Shown: positions 34,579 to 42,790 of the stretch, one piece after another
How the letters are laid out: each line of letters begins with the position of its first letter
Position numbering within the stretch: the stretch's first letter is position 1
Assembly: GCF_004768465.1 (NCBI RefSeq)
Contig: NZ_SRMF01000002.1
Span: forward strand, 411,606-475,605
DNA length: 64,000 nt
Source of the DNA: Natronospirillum operosum
GTDB lineage: Bacteria > Pseudomonadota > Gammaproteobacteria > Pseudomonadales > Natronospirillaceae
Direction: 5' to 3'
Made by a program: the position numbers and the translations under genes
The notes under the pieces: generated by a model
Database searches by the model: none
What the model was told of the DNA's origin: nothing
What the model saw: only the letters and a program-made list of their open reading frames with translations

Positions 34579-36291
34579 ATGACACCCCGGCGCTGGCTTG
34601 ACCGCCAGCGTCGGCTGGATCAGGGGGCGGGCCGCCTGGCCATTCTCGCCGGTCTGCTCAACGGCCTGTTGATTGTGGTGCAGATGGCGCTGATCGCCTG
34701 GCTGGTGCAGGCTGTCATTCTGCACCGGACTGAGCTGACCACACTGCTCTGGCCCCTGTTGTTGCTGCTGCCCGTACTGGCAGGACGTGGCCTGACCCAG
34801 GCCTGGCAGGAGTCTGCCGGGCATCGGGCCAGCAGCCATATCCGGGCCGCCGTGCGCCTGCGCCTGATGCAGCGCTGGGCCGCGCTGGGGCCGGTGCGGC
34901 TGGCGGGCGCCTCACCGGCCGGGCTGGCCAGCCAGGCGGTGGAACAGGTAGAGGCGCTGGACGGCTATTACGCCCGCTTTCTGCCGCAGATGTGGGTCTG
35001 CGTCCTGATCCCCCTGCTCATACTGGGGGTGTACGTCTGGCTGGACTGGCTGGCGGCGCTCTTTCTGCTGCTGTCTGCCCCCCTGATTCCAATGTTCATG
35101 GCCCTGGTCGGCATGGGCGCAGAGAAACTCAACCAGCAGCATTTTGCGCTGGTACAGCGCCTTGCCGGGCATTTTGTCGACCGGGTACGCGGGCTTACCA
35201 CGCTGCGTCTGTTCGGTCAGACCCGGGAGGCCGTGCGCCAGGTCGCGGCGGCGGCCGATCAATACCGGCTGCTCAACCTGCGCACCCTGCGCCTGGCATT
35301 CCTGTCTTCTGCCGTGCTTGAATTCTTCGCTTCGGTGGCCATTGCCGTCATTGCCATCTATATCGGCTTCGGCCTGCTGGGCTATATCGACTGGGGCCCG
35401 GCCCCGGAGCTCACGCTGTTCAGCGGGCTGTTCATGCTGTTGCTGGCCCCGGAGTTCTTTCAGCCGCTGCGTACCCTGGCGCAGCACTATCATGACCGGG
35501 CGGCGGCACTGGGCGCAGCGGAACATCTGATGCCGCTGCTGCTCGCCGAGGATCAACCGCAGGCCGGGAGCGCCGAGACCACGGACGCAGCGCTGCGCAC
35601 AGATGACATCCGTGACCCAACCCGACCGGCCATCGACATCGCTGACCTCCACTTCGGCCATCCGGGGCGGCGGGCCGTGCTGGACCGGTTCAGTCTCAGA
35701 GTCCAGGCCGGTGAATTTGTTGCTCTGGCCGGCCCTTCCGGCAGCGGCAAGTCGACGCTGCTGCAGCTGATTGCCGGCTTCATCCACCCCGATGCCGGGA
35801 CCATCACTGTCTTCGGTGATGTGCCCGGGCGGCTGCGCCTGGCCTGGATGGACCAGCGCCCCTGTATTGTTCAGGGCAGTTGGGCCGACAATCTGCGCCT
35901 GACCAGCCCGGAAGCCACCGCCGAACAGATGCGGGCGGCACTGGCCCATGCCGGTCTGGCACCACTGCTGGCAGCCCAGCCCGACGGCATCGACAGCCCC
36001 GTCGGCGAAGGCGGCCGCGGGCTTTCCGGTGGCCAGGCTCGGCGCCTGGCACTGGCGCGCGTGTTTCTGTCCGCCTCGCCGCTGGTACTGCTGGATGAGC
36101 CTACCACGGGTCTGGATGCAGACAGCGAAGCCCATATCATCCAGGGCTTGCAGGCCCTGGTGGACGAGGGGCGGACCCTGATTGTCGCCACTCACCATCC
36201 GCACCTGCTGGCCGCCGCCCAGCGTATCGTGACCCAGGGGCGCGCCACTGCCCCGGCAACCGGAGGCCCGGCATCCGATGAAACGCTCTGA
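34579..36291 (+). CDS. cydD: Thiol reductant ABC exporter subunit CydD
   Basis: This 570-residue half-transporter has six membrane helices in residues 20-300 and an ATPase domain with Walker A GPSGSGKSTLLQ, signature LSGGQARRLALAR and Walker B PLVLLDEPTTGLD. CydDC exports glutathione or cysteine to the periplasm and is needed for haem assembly of bd oxidases. Start choice is open. ATG 34579 has no clear ribosome-binding site. TTG 34546 lies inside the end of cioB after AAGGCAGG and would couple the two genes. Confidence 0.9.
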   Translation: MTPRRWLDRQRRLDQGAGRLAILAGLLNGLLIVVQMALIAWLVQAVILHRTELTTLLWPLLLLLPVLAGRGLTQAWQESAGHRASSHIRAAVRLRLMQRWAALGPVRLAGASPAGLASQAVEQVEALDGYYARFLPQMWVCVLIPLLILGVYVWLDWLAALFLLLSAPLIPMFMALVGMGAEKLNQQHFALVQRLAGHFVDRVRGLTTLRLFGQTREAVRQVAAAADQYRLLNLRTLRLAFLSSAVLEFFASVAIAVIAIYIGFGLLGYIDWGPAPELTLFSGLFMLLLAPEFFQPLRTLAQHYHDRAAALGAAEHLMPLLLAEDQPQAGSAETTDAALRTDDIRDPTRPAIDIADLHFGHPGRRAVLDRFSLRVQAGEFVALAGPSGSGKSTLLQLIAGFIHPDAGTITVFGDVPGRLRLAWMDQRPCIVQGSWADNLRLTSPEATAEQMRAALAHAGLAPLLAAQPDGIDSPVGEGGRGLSGGQARRLALARVFLSASPLVLLDEPTTGLDADSEAHIIQGLQALVDEGRTLIVATHHPHLLAAAQRIVTQGRATAPATGGPASDETL

Positions 36292-37951
36292 TCACAGCAT
36301 TCTGGCCCCCTGGCTGAAGCTGATTCTGCAGCAGCAGCGCCGGCTTTGGATCGGCGCCGCGCTGATGCTGCTGACCGTGGCCTCGGCCATCGGGCTGCTG
36401 GCCGTCTCCGGCTGGTTCATTACCGCCACCGCGCTGACCGGTCTGCTGCTGGCCGCCGGGGTGGCAGCCACACTGGATATCTATGTACCCGGTGGGGCCA
36501 TTCGCGCCTTCGCCCTGAGCCGCACCGTGGCCCGCTATCTGGAGCGGCTGTACAACCATGACACCGTACTGCGCCTGCTGGCCGAGCTCCGCACCGCCGC
36601 CTTTGCACGACTGACCCGACTGGACGGCACCCGCCTCGGGCGGCTGCGCGCCGCTGAATGGCTGAACCGGCTGACCGCCGACATCGATACGCTGGACAAC
36701 CTCTACCTGCGCCTGCTGGCGCCGCCCCTGGTCACCGCCGCCGGTATTGCGCTGGTGGCCGGCCTGATCATGATCTTTCTGCCCGCAACCGGGCTGATCA
36801 TTGGCCTCGGCCTGAGCTGCCTGTTGCTGGCTCTGACCTGGGGCCTGGCCCGCCGCAGCCGCGCCGCCAGTGCCGAACTGTCAGCGCGCCTGGAACAACT
36901 GCGCGTTACCAGCATCGAACAGTTGCAGGGCCTGAGCGAACTGACTGCCTATGGCATGCTGGAGCGCCATCAGGTCGAACAGCAGCGGCACGAGCAGTTG
37001 CTGCAACAGCGCCAGCATCAGGTAGCACGGCAGATTGCGTGCGCCAATGGTCTGGCCACAGTGGGTGTGCAGAGCGCCGTGGTGCTGAGTCTGATTGCTG
37101 CCTTGCTGGCCTTCAATGCCGGCCAGATAACCGGCCCGGTGGCCGTCATGCTGCCACTGGCCGTGATGGCACTGGGCGAGGCCTTCGCCCTGCTGCCCAA
37201 GGCCTTCGGGCACTGGGGCGCCACGGTCGCCGCGGCGGCCCGGCTGAACGAGGATACGGCAGTCCCGGAGGCCGGACCGGCTGCCACGGTTTCAGTGCCG
37301 GACCGGCCGCATATCCGCCTGCAGCAGGTCAGCCTGCACTACCCGGTCAACCCGCACTTGCCGGCGCTGCAGGCGTTCGATCTGGAACTGCCCTTCGGCG
37401 CCCAGGTCGGGCTGATCGGCCCCTCGGGCAGTGGCAAATCGACCGTGGCGCAGTTGCTGGTTGGCCTGCTGCAACCCACTGCAGGCCAGATCACCGTCAA
37501 TGACACCGACCTGAGCGCGCTTGCCGAAGCGCAGTGGCTGGCACGTATCGGCTACCTGACCCAGCAGACTGATCTGTTCAATGAGTCCGTGGCCAGCAAC
37601 CTGCTCCTGGCCTGCCCGCAGGCCAGTGATGCCGACCTCTGGGCAGCGCTGCATCAGGTGGGTCTGGATACGCTGGTGCAGGAACTGCCCCGGCAGCTGG
37701 ACACCCCGGTGGGAGAAACCGGCCGGCAGTTTTCCGGTGGCGAGGCCAGGCGCCTGGCCCTGGCCCGACTGCTGCTGAAAGACCCCGCGATCGTGGTGCT
37801 GGATGAGCCCTTCAGCGGCCTCGACCGATTTACCGCCGACGGCATTCGTCAGGTGCTGGCCGCCTGGCTGCCGGGCAAGACACTGCTGGCGCTGGGGCAT
37901 GACGAAACCGCCCTGCCGACCGTGGACAGAATCGTGCACCTGTCTTCCTAG
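36278..37951 (+). CDS. cydC: Thiol reductant ABC exporter subunit CydC
   Basis: This 557-residue partner of CydD has the family N-terminal membrane segment ASAIGLLAVSGWFITATALTG, further helices to about residue 320, and the ATPase motifs GPSGSGKSTVAQ, FSGGEARRLALARLLL and IVVLDEPFSGLD. The start overlaps the cydD end by 14 bases. It is the last gene of the cio-cyd operon and is followed 12 bases later by the end of a convergent lipoprotein gene. Confidence 0.92.
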   Translation: MKRSDHSILAPWLKLILQQQRRLWIGAALMLLTVASAIGLLAVSGWFITATALTGLLLAAGVAATLDIYVPGGAIRAFALSRTVARYLERLYNHDTVLRLLAELRTAAFARLTRLDGTRLGRLRAAEWLNRLTADIDTLDNLYLRLLAPPLVTAAGIALVAGLIMIFLPATGLIIGLGLSCLLLALTWGLARRSRAASAELSARLEQLRVTSIEQLQGLSELTAYGMLERHQVEQQRHEQLLQQRQHQVARQIACANGLATVGVQSAVVLSLIAALLAFNAGQITGPVAVMLPLAVMALGEAFALLPKAFGHWGATVAAAARLNEDTAVPEAGPAATVSVPDRPHIRLQQVSLHYPVNPHLPALQAFDLELPFGAQVGLIGPSGSGKSTVAQLLVGLLQPTAGQITVNDTDLSALAEAQWLARIGYLTQQTDLFNESVASNLLLACPQASDADLWAALHQVGLDTLVQELPRQLDTPVGETGRQFSGGEARRLALARLLLKDPAIVVLDEPFSGLDRFTADGIRQVLAAWLPGKTLLALGHDETALPTVDRIVHLSS

Positions 37952-37963
37952 TGTCCTGTCTGG

Positions 37964-38290
37964 TCAATACAGGAAAACGGCACCTGACCGGGTCAGTTCC
38001 GGGCTCGGAAGCGCTGCATTGCCACCAACGCCAGCGGCTGTCCCGAATTCCCAGGGATCGCCCACCGCCAGGGTGTCACCATCGGCGGAGAGTGCAACAG
38101 CGCTGCCAAAGCTGGCGTTCTCACGGGGGTGGTGCGCCTTGAAATAACCCACTGCGTCGGTGACCCCGAAGGCGCCCCCCGGTCGTGTCACGTCACTGCC
38201 TCCGCCCGAGGTATCACAGGCTGTCAGCAGGAGCAGAAAGGCCGCCACCAGCACCACTCGCATTCCGAGTAAAGAGCAATCCTTGATCAT
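37964..38290 (-). CDS. Short lipoprotein with a single FG-GAP-like repeat (probably truncated)
   Basis: This 108-residue protein has a lipoprotein signal (LLLLTAC, lipidated Cys near residue 25) and then one beta-propeller-type repeat, NASFGSAVALSADGDTLAVG followed by DPWEF and GAVFLY, at which point the frame stops. Proteins with this repeat normally carry many copies and hundreds of residues. This therefore looks like the surviving 5' end of a longer surface-protein gene cut off next to cydC. It has AAGGAAAC before the ATG and may still be expressed. Confidence 0.55.
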   Translation of the reverse strand: MIKDCSLLGMRVVLVAAFLLLLTACDTSGGGSDVTRPGGAFGVTDAVGYFKAHHPRENASFGSAVALSADGDTLAVGDPWEFGTAAGVGGNAALPSPELTRSGAVFLY

Positions 38291-38350
38291 GTTGTTTCCT
38301 TGCATGCAAAACGATTATCGATATGAAACTGACGAGCCTGCTATCCCGTT

Positions 38351-39322
38351 TCAGGGCTCGGGCAGTTCATGGCGATGGATGGAACTGAAAGCGGCCTCGG
38401 GGTATGGGAAGCCCTCCTTTTCAACCGGGGCGCTGTGGGCGAAAATGCGGTACTCGACGATGTCGGAGGTGAAATACTCCTGCTCCGGGTTGCCGGGGCG
38501 CCCCCACCAGATCAGATCATCACGGCTGAAGGTCAGCTCCAGAGCCTGGCCATCGGCAGCGATATTCAGGTCTTCCACGCGGTATTCTTGCGTTTCGCCA
38601 AGGGGACGCAGTTCCTTGTCCTCTTCCTCCAGGGCGCTGTAGACCACAATGTGAAACGAATGCACACGCGGATCCTCGTAACTGACATCCAGAGTGACCC
38701 TCTCCGGGGTGATATCCTTGATGGTCCCGGAGACCAGGCCCAGAGTTCGGATATCGGTCGGGGTCGAATCCTGATACTGCAACGCCTCGACATGGTCAGC
38801 ACTGCTGTCGGCATCCTCCGGCGGTACATCCAGGGTCAGATCAAGCAGATGAACGCCCCCGTCCCGGTCGGTGACACGGATCTGCCAGCCATCGAGCTGC
38901 AGTCGCTGGTACACATCCGGACCGCCACCCCAGGATGCTGGCCTGTACAGGTGATTGGAGTAGAACACGCCGTCGCTGTAGTACATATCGTTGGCGTGCG
39001 GACCAACCAGAATGGCGGTATCGGTCAGATGGCTCCATTCTTCCCGTTCCGGATACCAGGCCTCGATGGAGTGCACATCGTCCGGCAGGTTCTCTCCGGC
39101 AACGGCAACCTGGAACTGGAGTGTGTAGTAGAACTCGTCAGGATAGAGTTCGTGATAGTGATTGCTCACAGACTGAACCTGAGTGCGCAGGCCAACCACA
39201 TTGATGTCGGCATCAGTCTCGGCACTGGAGTTATTGGCAGTGGAGGAACTCGAGTTACAGCCCGTTGTCAGAACGAGCACGGTCATTGCCGCCGCCAGGG
39301 CCGGCAAGCTTCTAAAGTGCAT
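38351..39322 (-). CDS. Lipoprotein of unknown function
   Basis: This 323-residue protein has a lipoprotein signal peptide with lipobox LTTGC (Cys22) followed by a Ser/Asn/Thr-rich tether. The rest is strand-rich and acidic, with two similar-looking halves (QSVSNHYHELYPDEFYYTLQ and later EDPRVHSFHIVVYSA), which suggests beta-sandwich domains. No known family was recognised. It lies on the outer or inner membrane facing the periplasm. The short FG-GAP lipoprotein follows on the same strand. Confidence 0.65.
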   Translation of the reverse strand: MHFRSLPALAAAMTVLVLTTGCNSSSSTANNSSAETDADINVVGLRTQVQSVSNHYHELYPDEFYYTLQFQVAVAGENLPDDVHSIEAWYPEREEWSHLTDTAILVGPHANDMYYSDGVFYSNHLYRPASWGGGPDVYQRLQLDGWQIRVTDRDGGVHLLDLTLDVPPEDADSSADHVEALQYQDSTPTDIRTLGLVSGTIKDITPERVTLDVSYEDPRVHSFHIVVYSALEEEDKELRPLGETQEYRVEDLNIAADGQALELTFSRDDLIWWGRPGNPEQEYFTSDIVEYRIFAHSAPVEKEGFPYPEAAFSSIHRHELPEP

Positions 39323-39590
39323 AATCTATCATCCTTAATGGTTCGCCCAGCTTCTTGTTGGGAGCCCGGAAATCCCTGTCCGGAAGGACGGGCGGATAAT
39401 GGGCAAAGAGAAGCTATCAAGAGTTCTCAGGGCCTATCAAGGAAGGAATGTAACCGATTACATAAAGTGCGAGGAAGATCACAATTTTGGCATTATCAGG
39501 CTGCTGTCCTGAATTAATGCAGTAGGCTGGCATTGAATAAGACTACTTTTGAATACTTTTATTGAACTTGTCGAATCACCAACAGGATTG
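39323..39590. other. Non-coding gap before the lipoprotein genes
   Basis: This 268-base AT-richer stretch holds the promoter side of the leftward lipoprotein gene and the end of the leftward glycerate kinase gene. No RNA gene, strong hairpin with T-run or family repeat was found. Confidence 0.4.
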
Positions 39591-40748
39591 TCAGGAATCA
39601 TTTGGAAGCGTCAGTTGACGCCCCAGTGCCATCAGCCGCGCCGCCTGTTCTGCAGTGCGAGCCAACCATTCCGGCGCCAGCACCAGCGCCGTGTCCAGAT
39701 CGGTCGGGCGCTGCACCGCACCCAATACCACGACAAAACCCTGCTCCATCAGTACCCCGGTGTCATCGGCCAGGCTGCCGCCCAGACCGATCACCGGCAC
39801 ACCGGCTGCGGCCGCCAGGCGCGCCACCCCGGCTGGCGTCTTGCCCTGCAGGGTCTGGCTGTCCAGGCGCCCTTCGCCGGTGACCACCAGATCGGCGCCC
39901 TGCAGCCGCTCCGCCAGACCCACTGCAGCCATGATCAGATCAATACCCGGCTTCAGGTTGGCACCCAGGGCGCCCATCAACGCAGCCCCCATGCCACCGG
40001 CAGCACCCGCACCAGGGCTGTTGATAACGGCACGTCCGGTGGTGGTTTCCAGCAGGGCCCCATAATGAGCCAGCCACTTGTCGAGCTGTTCGACCATGGC
40101 AGCATCCGCACCCTTTTGCGGCCCGAACACGGCACTGGCACCGGTGTCGCCCAGCAGCGGATTGGTCACATCACAGGCCACTTCCAGTTCACACTGGCGC
40201 AGACGCGGGTGCAGCCCGCCGAAATCCATCGAGGCCAACCGCGCCAGACCGGCCGCACCCGGGCCTATGGGTTCACCCTGAGCATCATCCAGCCGCGCGC
40301 CCAGAGCCTGCAGCATGCCGGCGCCGCCATCGTTGGTGGCCGATCCGCCGATGCCCAGAATCAGGCGCTCAACGCCCTGTTCCAGTGCCGCCAGCATCAT
40401 TTCACCGGTGCCCCTTGAACTGGTCAGGCGGGGGTCTCGGCGCCCCGGCGGCACGCGCTGCAAGCCGGAGGCCTCGGCCATCTCGAGCACCGCCGTCCGC
40501 CCGTCACCGAGCAGGCCAAAGCGTGCCTGCACCGGCTTACCCAGCGGGTCGGTCACCGACGCCTCGCACCAGTTGCCACCGGTAGCGTCCAGCAATGCCT
40601 GTACCGTGCCTTCGCCGCCATCGGCCAGCGGCAACAGCTCATAGTTCGCCTGTGGCCATACGCTGCACAGGCCGGCCTTGATGGCCTGAGCGGCTTCCAG
40701 AGCGGTCATGCTTTCCTTGAACGAATCGGGGCAAATGACTATGCGCAT
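39591..40748 (-). CDS. Glycerate kinase (GarK/GlxK family)
   Basis: This 385-residue glycerate kinase type 1 phosphorylates D-glycerate, giving 2-phosphoglycerate in the garK/glxK branch. The sequence opens MRIVICPDSFKESMTALEAA and contains PLADGGEGTVQALLDATGG, LILGIGGSATNDGGAGMLQALG and VVTGEGRLDSQTLQGKTPAGV, all family signatures. The ATG at 40748 is chosen because it gives the canonical N-terminus; a longer frame adds 22 unrelated residues. No glyoxylate or tartronate genes are adjacent. Confidence 0.92.
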   Translation of the reverse strand: MRIVICPDSFKESMTALEAAQAIKAGLCSVWPQANYELLPLADGGEGTVQALLDATGGNWCEASVTDPLGKPVQARFGLLGDGRTAVLEMAEASGLQRVPPGRRDPRLTSSRGTGEMMLAALEQGVERLILGIGGSATNDGGAGMLQALGARLDDAQGEPIGPGAAGLARLASMDFGGLHPRLRQCELEVACDVTNPLLGDTGASAVFGPQKGADAAMVEQLDKWLAHYGALLETTTGRAVINSPGAGAAGGMGAALMGALGANLKPGIDLIMAAVGLAERLQGADLVVTGEGRLDSQTLQGKTPAGVARLAAAAGVPVIGLGGSLADDTGVLMEQGFVVVLGAVQRPTDLDTALVLAPEWLARTAEQAARLMALGRQLTLPNDS

Positions 40749-40823
40749 GATGAACACACTCCGACGGGCTGCGTACAGGGCAACATGCACGGATTGTACC
40801 GCCAATGGCGGCAACCGGTCGTA

Positions 40824-41825
40824 TCAGTCATCGTCCTCCAGGCCTCGAACCTGATTGCGCCCGGCCTGTTTGGCCCGGTACAGCGCCCGATCCGCCTGCC
40901 CGATCAGGCGCTCAACACTGCCCACATCGACCTGCATCGCCTCGGCGACGCCCACACTGATACTGACCACACCTGCCGACGCACCGCGATGGGGCAGCGC
41001 GGCCTCGGTCAATTGATTGCGAATCCGCTCGGCAATGCGCATGGCCTCATGTACCGAAGTCGCATGCAGCAACACCAGAAATTCTTCGCCCCCGATGCGC
41101 AGCGGGTAGTCCCCCTCGTCGCGCAGACTGGACAGAATAATCTCTGCTACGCGCTTCAGACATTGGTCACCCGCCAGGTGGCCATAAAGGTCGTTGTAGC
41201 TCTTGAAATCATCGAGATCAATCATCAATGCCGACACTCCCTTGCGGTGGCCGGCCGTTTCGAGCAGCGCCGTCAGACGCTCCAGAGCACGCCGATTGCC
41301 CAGCCCGGTCAACGGATCCGTTTCGGCTTCGACCATGGCGCGCAGATAGTCCTGGCGCAGGGAGGACACCGTTGCCTTGGAGGAGGTGATTTCCACGCCG
41401 ACACCCAGCAGGCCGACGTCCGGAATCAGGGTTTCGGTCATCTGAATCCAGCGCCCGCCGGTCAGATCAATTTCAAATTCCCGGTAGGGCAATCGCCAGC
41501 GCCGCTCATTGGCTCGTGCAAGCCAGAGCTCCACATCCTCGGCTTCTATATTGAGGCCATCTGCTGCCTGATGATTGCGGCGAATGATGTCGCTCCAACT
41601 GAGCAGTTCGTCTGCGCCCAGCCTGGTCAGGTCCCGGTAGGTCTGATTGCCGTATATCAGCATGTCGTGCTGATCAAACAACGACACAACAACGCTGGAA
41701 CGCCCGAACAGCAGTTCCATGGTGTTGACCAGTTCCTGCTTGCGGTCTGCCTGCACGATGATCCTCTCCAACCACTGGCCCGCCTGATACCCGGAAAATA
41801 CGGACCCTATCCAGTTATAGAGCAA
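40824..41825 (-). CDS. PAS-GGDEF diguanylate cyclase
   Basis: This 333-residue protein has a PAS-like N-terminal half (about 35-160, with VVSLFDQHDMLIYGNQTYRD) and a GGDEF domain from residue 170 with the active motif RIGGEEFLVLLH. DLDDFKSYNDLYGHLAGDQC binds metal and GTP. Unlike the cyclase at 17495, the RxxD inhibitory site is absent (DEGD stands in its place), so product feedback through that site is not expected. It is cytoplasmic, with no membrane segment. The ligand of the PAS part is unknown. Confidence 0.88.
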   Translation of the reverse strand: MLYNWIGSVFSGYQAGQWLERIIVQADRKQELVNTMELLFGRSSVVVSLFDQHDMLIYGNQTYRDLTRLGADELLSWSDIIRRNHQAADGLNIEAEDVELWLARANERRWRLPYREFEIDLTGGRWIQMTETLIPDVGLLGVGVEITSSKATVSSLRQDYLRAMVEAETDPLTGLGNRRALERLTALLETAGHRKGVSALMIDLDDFKSYNDLYGHLAGDQCLKRVAEIILSSLRDEGDYPLRIGGEEFLVLLHATSVHEAMRIAERIRNQLTEAALPHRGASAGVVSISVGVAEAMQVDVGSVERLIGQADRALYRAKQAGRNQVRGLEDDD

Positions 41826-41962
41826 TTGTCAGGCCCCTGCATCATCAAAGTCAGGCAGGGGTAATCTGCTCTGTTTTATCGTCACCCGGGATCGCAATCC
41901 GGCCATGGTTGCAGTACCTTATCGGCAACGGCAATGGTCAACACCGACAATGGGGACACGGC

Positions 41963-42790
41963 ATGGATCTGGTGGTTTTTGATCTGGATGGCACACTGCT
42001 GAACCAGCAACAGCGCATATCCGACTATACCCGGGATACCCTGCACCGCCTCGGTGAGCGCCACATTGCCTATACCATTGCCACCGGCCGCACGCTGCAT
42101 GCCGCGCGCCCCTGTCTGACGGGACACGATTTCACCCTGCCGCATGTCTACAAGAACGGGGTCATCATATGGGACCCCCGTCAGAGCCAGTACCGACACC
42201 CGAACTTTCTGACCGCCGAAGAAATCGACGCCGTACTGCATGCCTTTGCCGACCAGCAGATGACACCCTTTGTATGCACGCTGGAGGACAATGACCAACC
42301 CGCCATCTATCACCCCGTCATCAGTGATCCCATGGGCGAACACCTGTACGGCGAGCTGCTCCGCCATCATCCGGAAGTGCCCATGCGGGATCTGAGTGCA
42401 CTGCATGATCGCTCCCGTATCACCAACATCAGTGCGCTGGGCCCTCAGGCAGCGGCTGATGCCATCGGCCTGCGCCTGGTCGACATGGACCATCTGGTGG
42501 CCTATGCCGGCGAATCCATCTACAACCCGGGCTGCGCCTGGATGGACATTCACCACAGCGCGGCCAGCAAGGGCAGCGCATTGGAGGTCCTCAAGACAGA
42601 ACTGGGTTTCGAGCGCATCATCTGCTTCGGCGACAGCGACAATGATGTCAGCATGTTCAGCCTGGCCGATGAAAGCTATGCCCCGGCCAATGCCACGGAT
42701 GATATCAAGAGCCGAGCCACAGCGGTAATCGGACACCATGATCAGGACGGCATTGCCCGCTTTCTGCGTGAGCGTTTCAATCTGGAATGA
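41963..42790 (+). CDS. HAD-IIB (Cof-type) phosphatase
   Basis: This 275-residue HAD-superfamily protein of the Cof subgroup has motif I FDLDGTLL with nucleophile Asp7 and acid Asp9, a large cap in the middle, Lys in ASKGSALEVLKTELG, and motif IV CFGDSDNDVSMF. Relatives dephosphorylate sugar phosphates, FMN or pyridoxal phosphate with low specificity. The start at 41963 gives the standard N-terminus. The stop overlaps the next gene (ATGA), so the nuclease gene is probably translated from the same message. Confidence 0.87.
   Translation: MDLVVFDLDGTLLNQQQRISDYTRDTLHRLGERHIAYTIATGRTLHAARPCLTGHDFTLPHVYKNGVIIWDPRQSQYRHPNFLTAEEIDAVLHAFADQQMTPFVCTLEDNDQPAIYHPVISDPMGEHLYGELLRHHPEVPMRDLSALHDRSRITNISALGPQAAADAIGLRLVDMDHLVAYAGESIYNPGCAWMDIHHSAASKGSALEVLKTELGFERIICFGDSDNDVSMFSLADESYAPANATDDIKSRATAVIGHHDQDGIARFLRERFNLE

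Noticed and set aside
40824-41825. c-di-GMP feedback site in the PAS-GGDEF protein
   Set aside because: The position five residues before GGEEF reads DEGD rather than RxxD, so no I-site is annotated.
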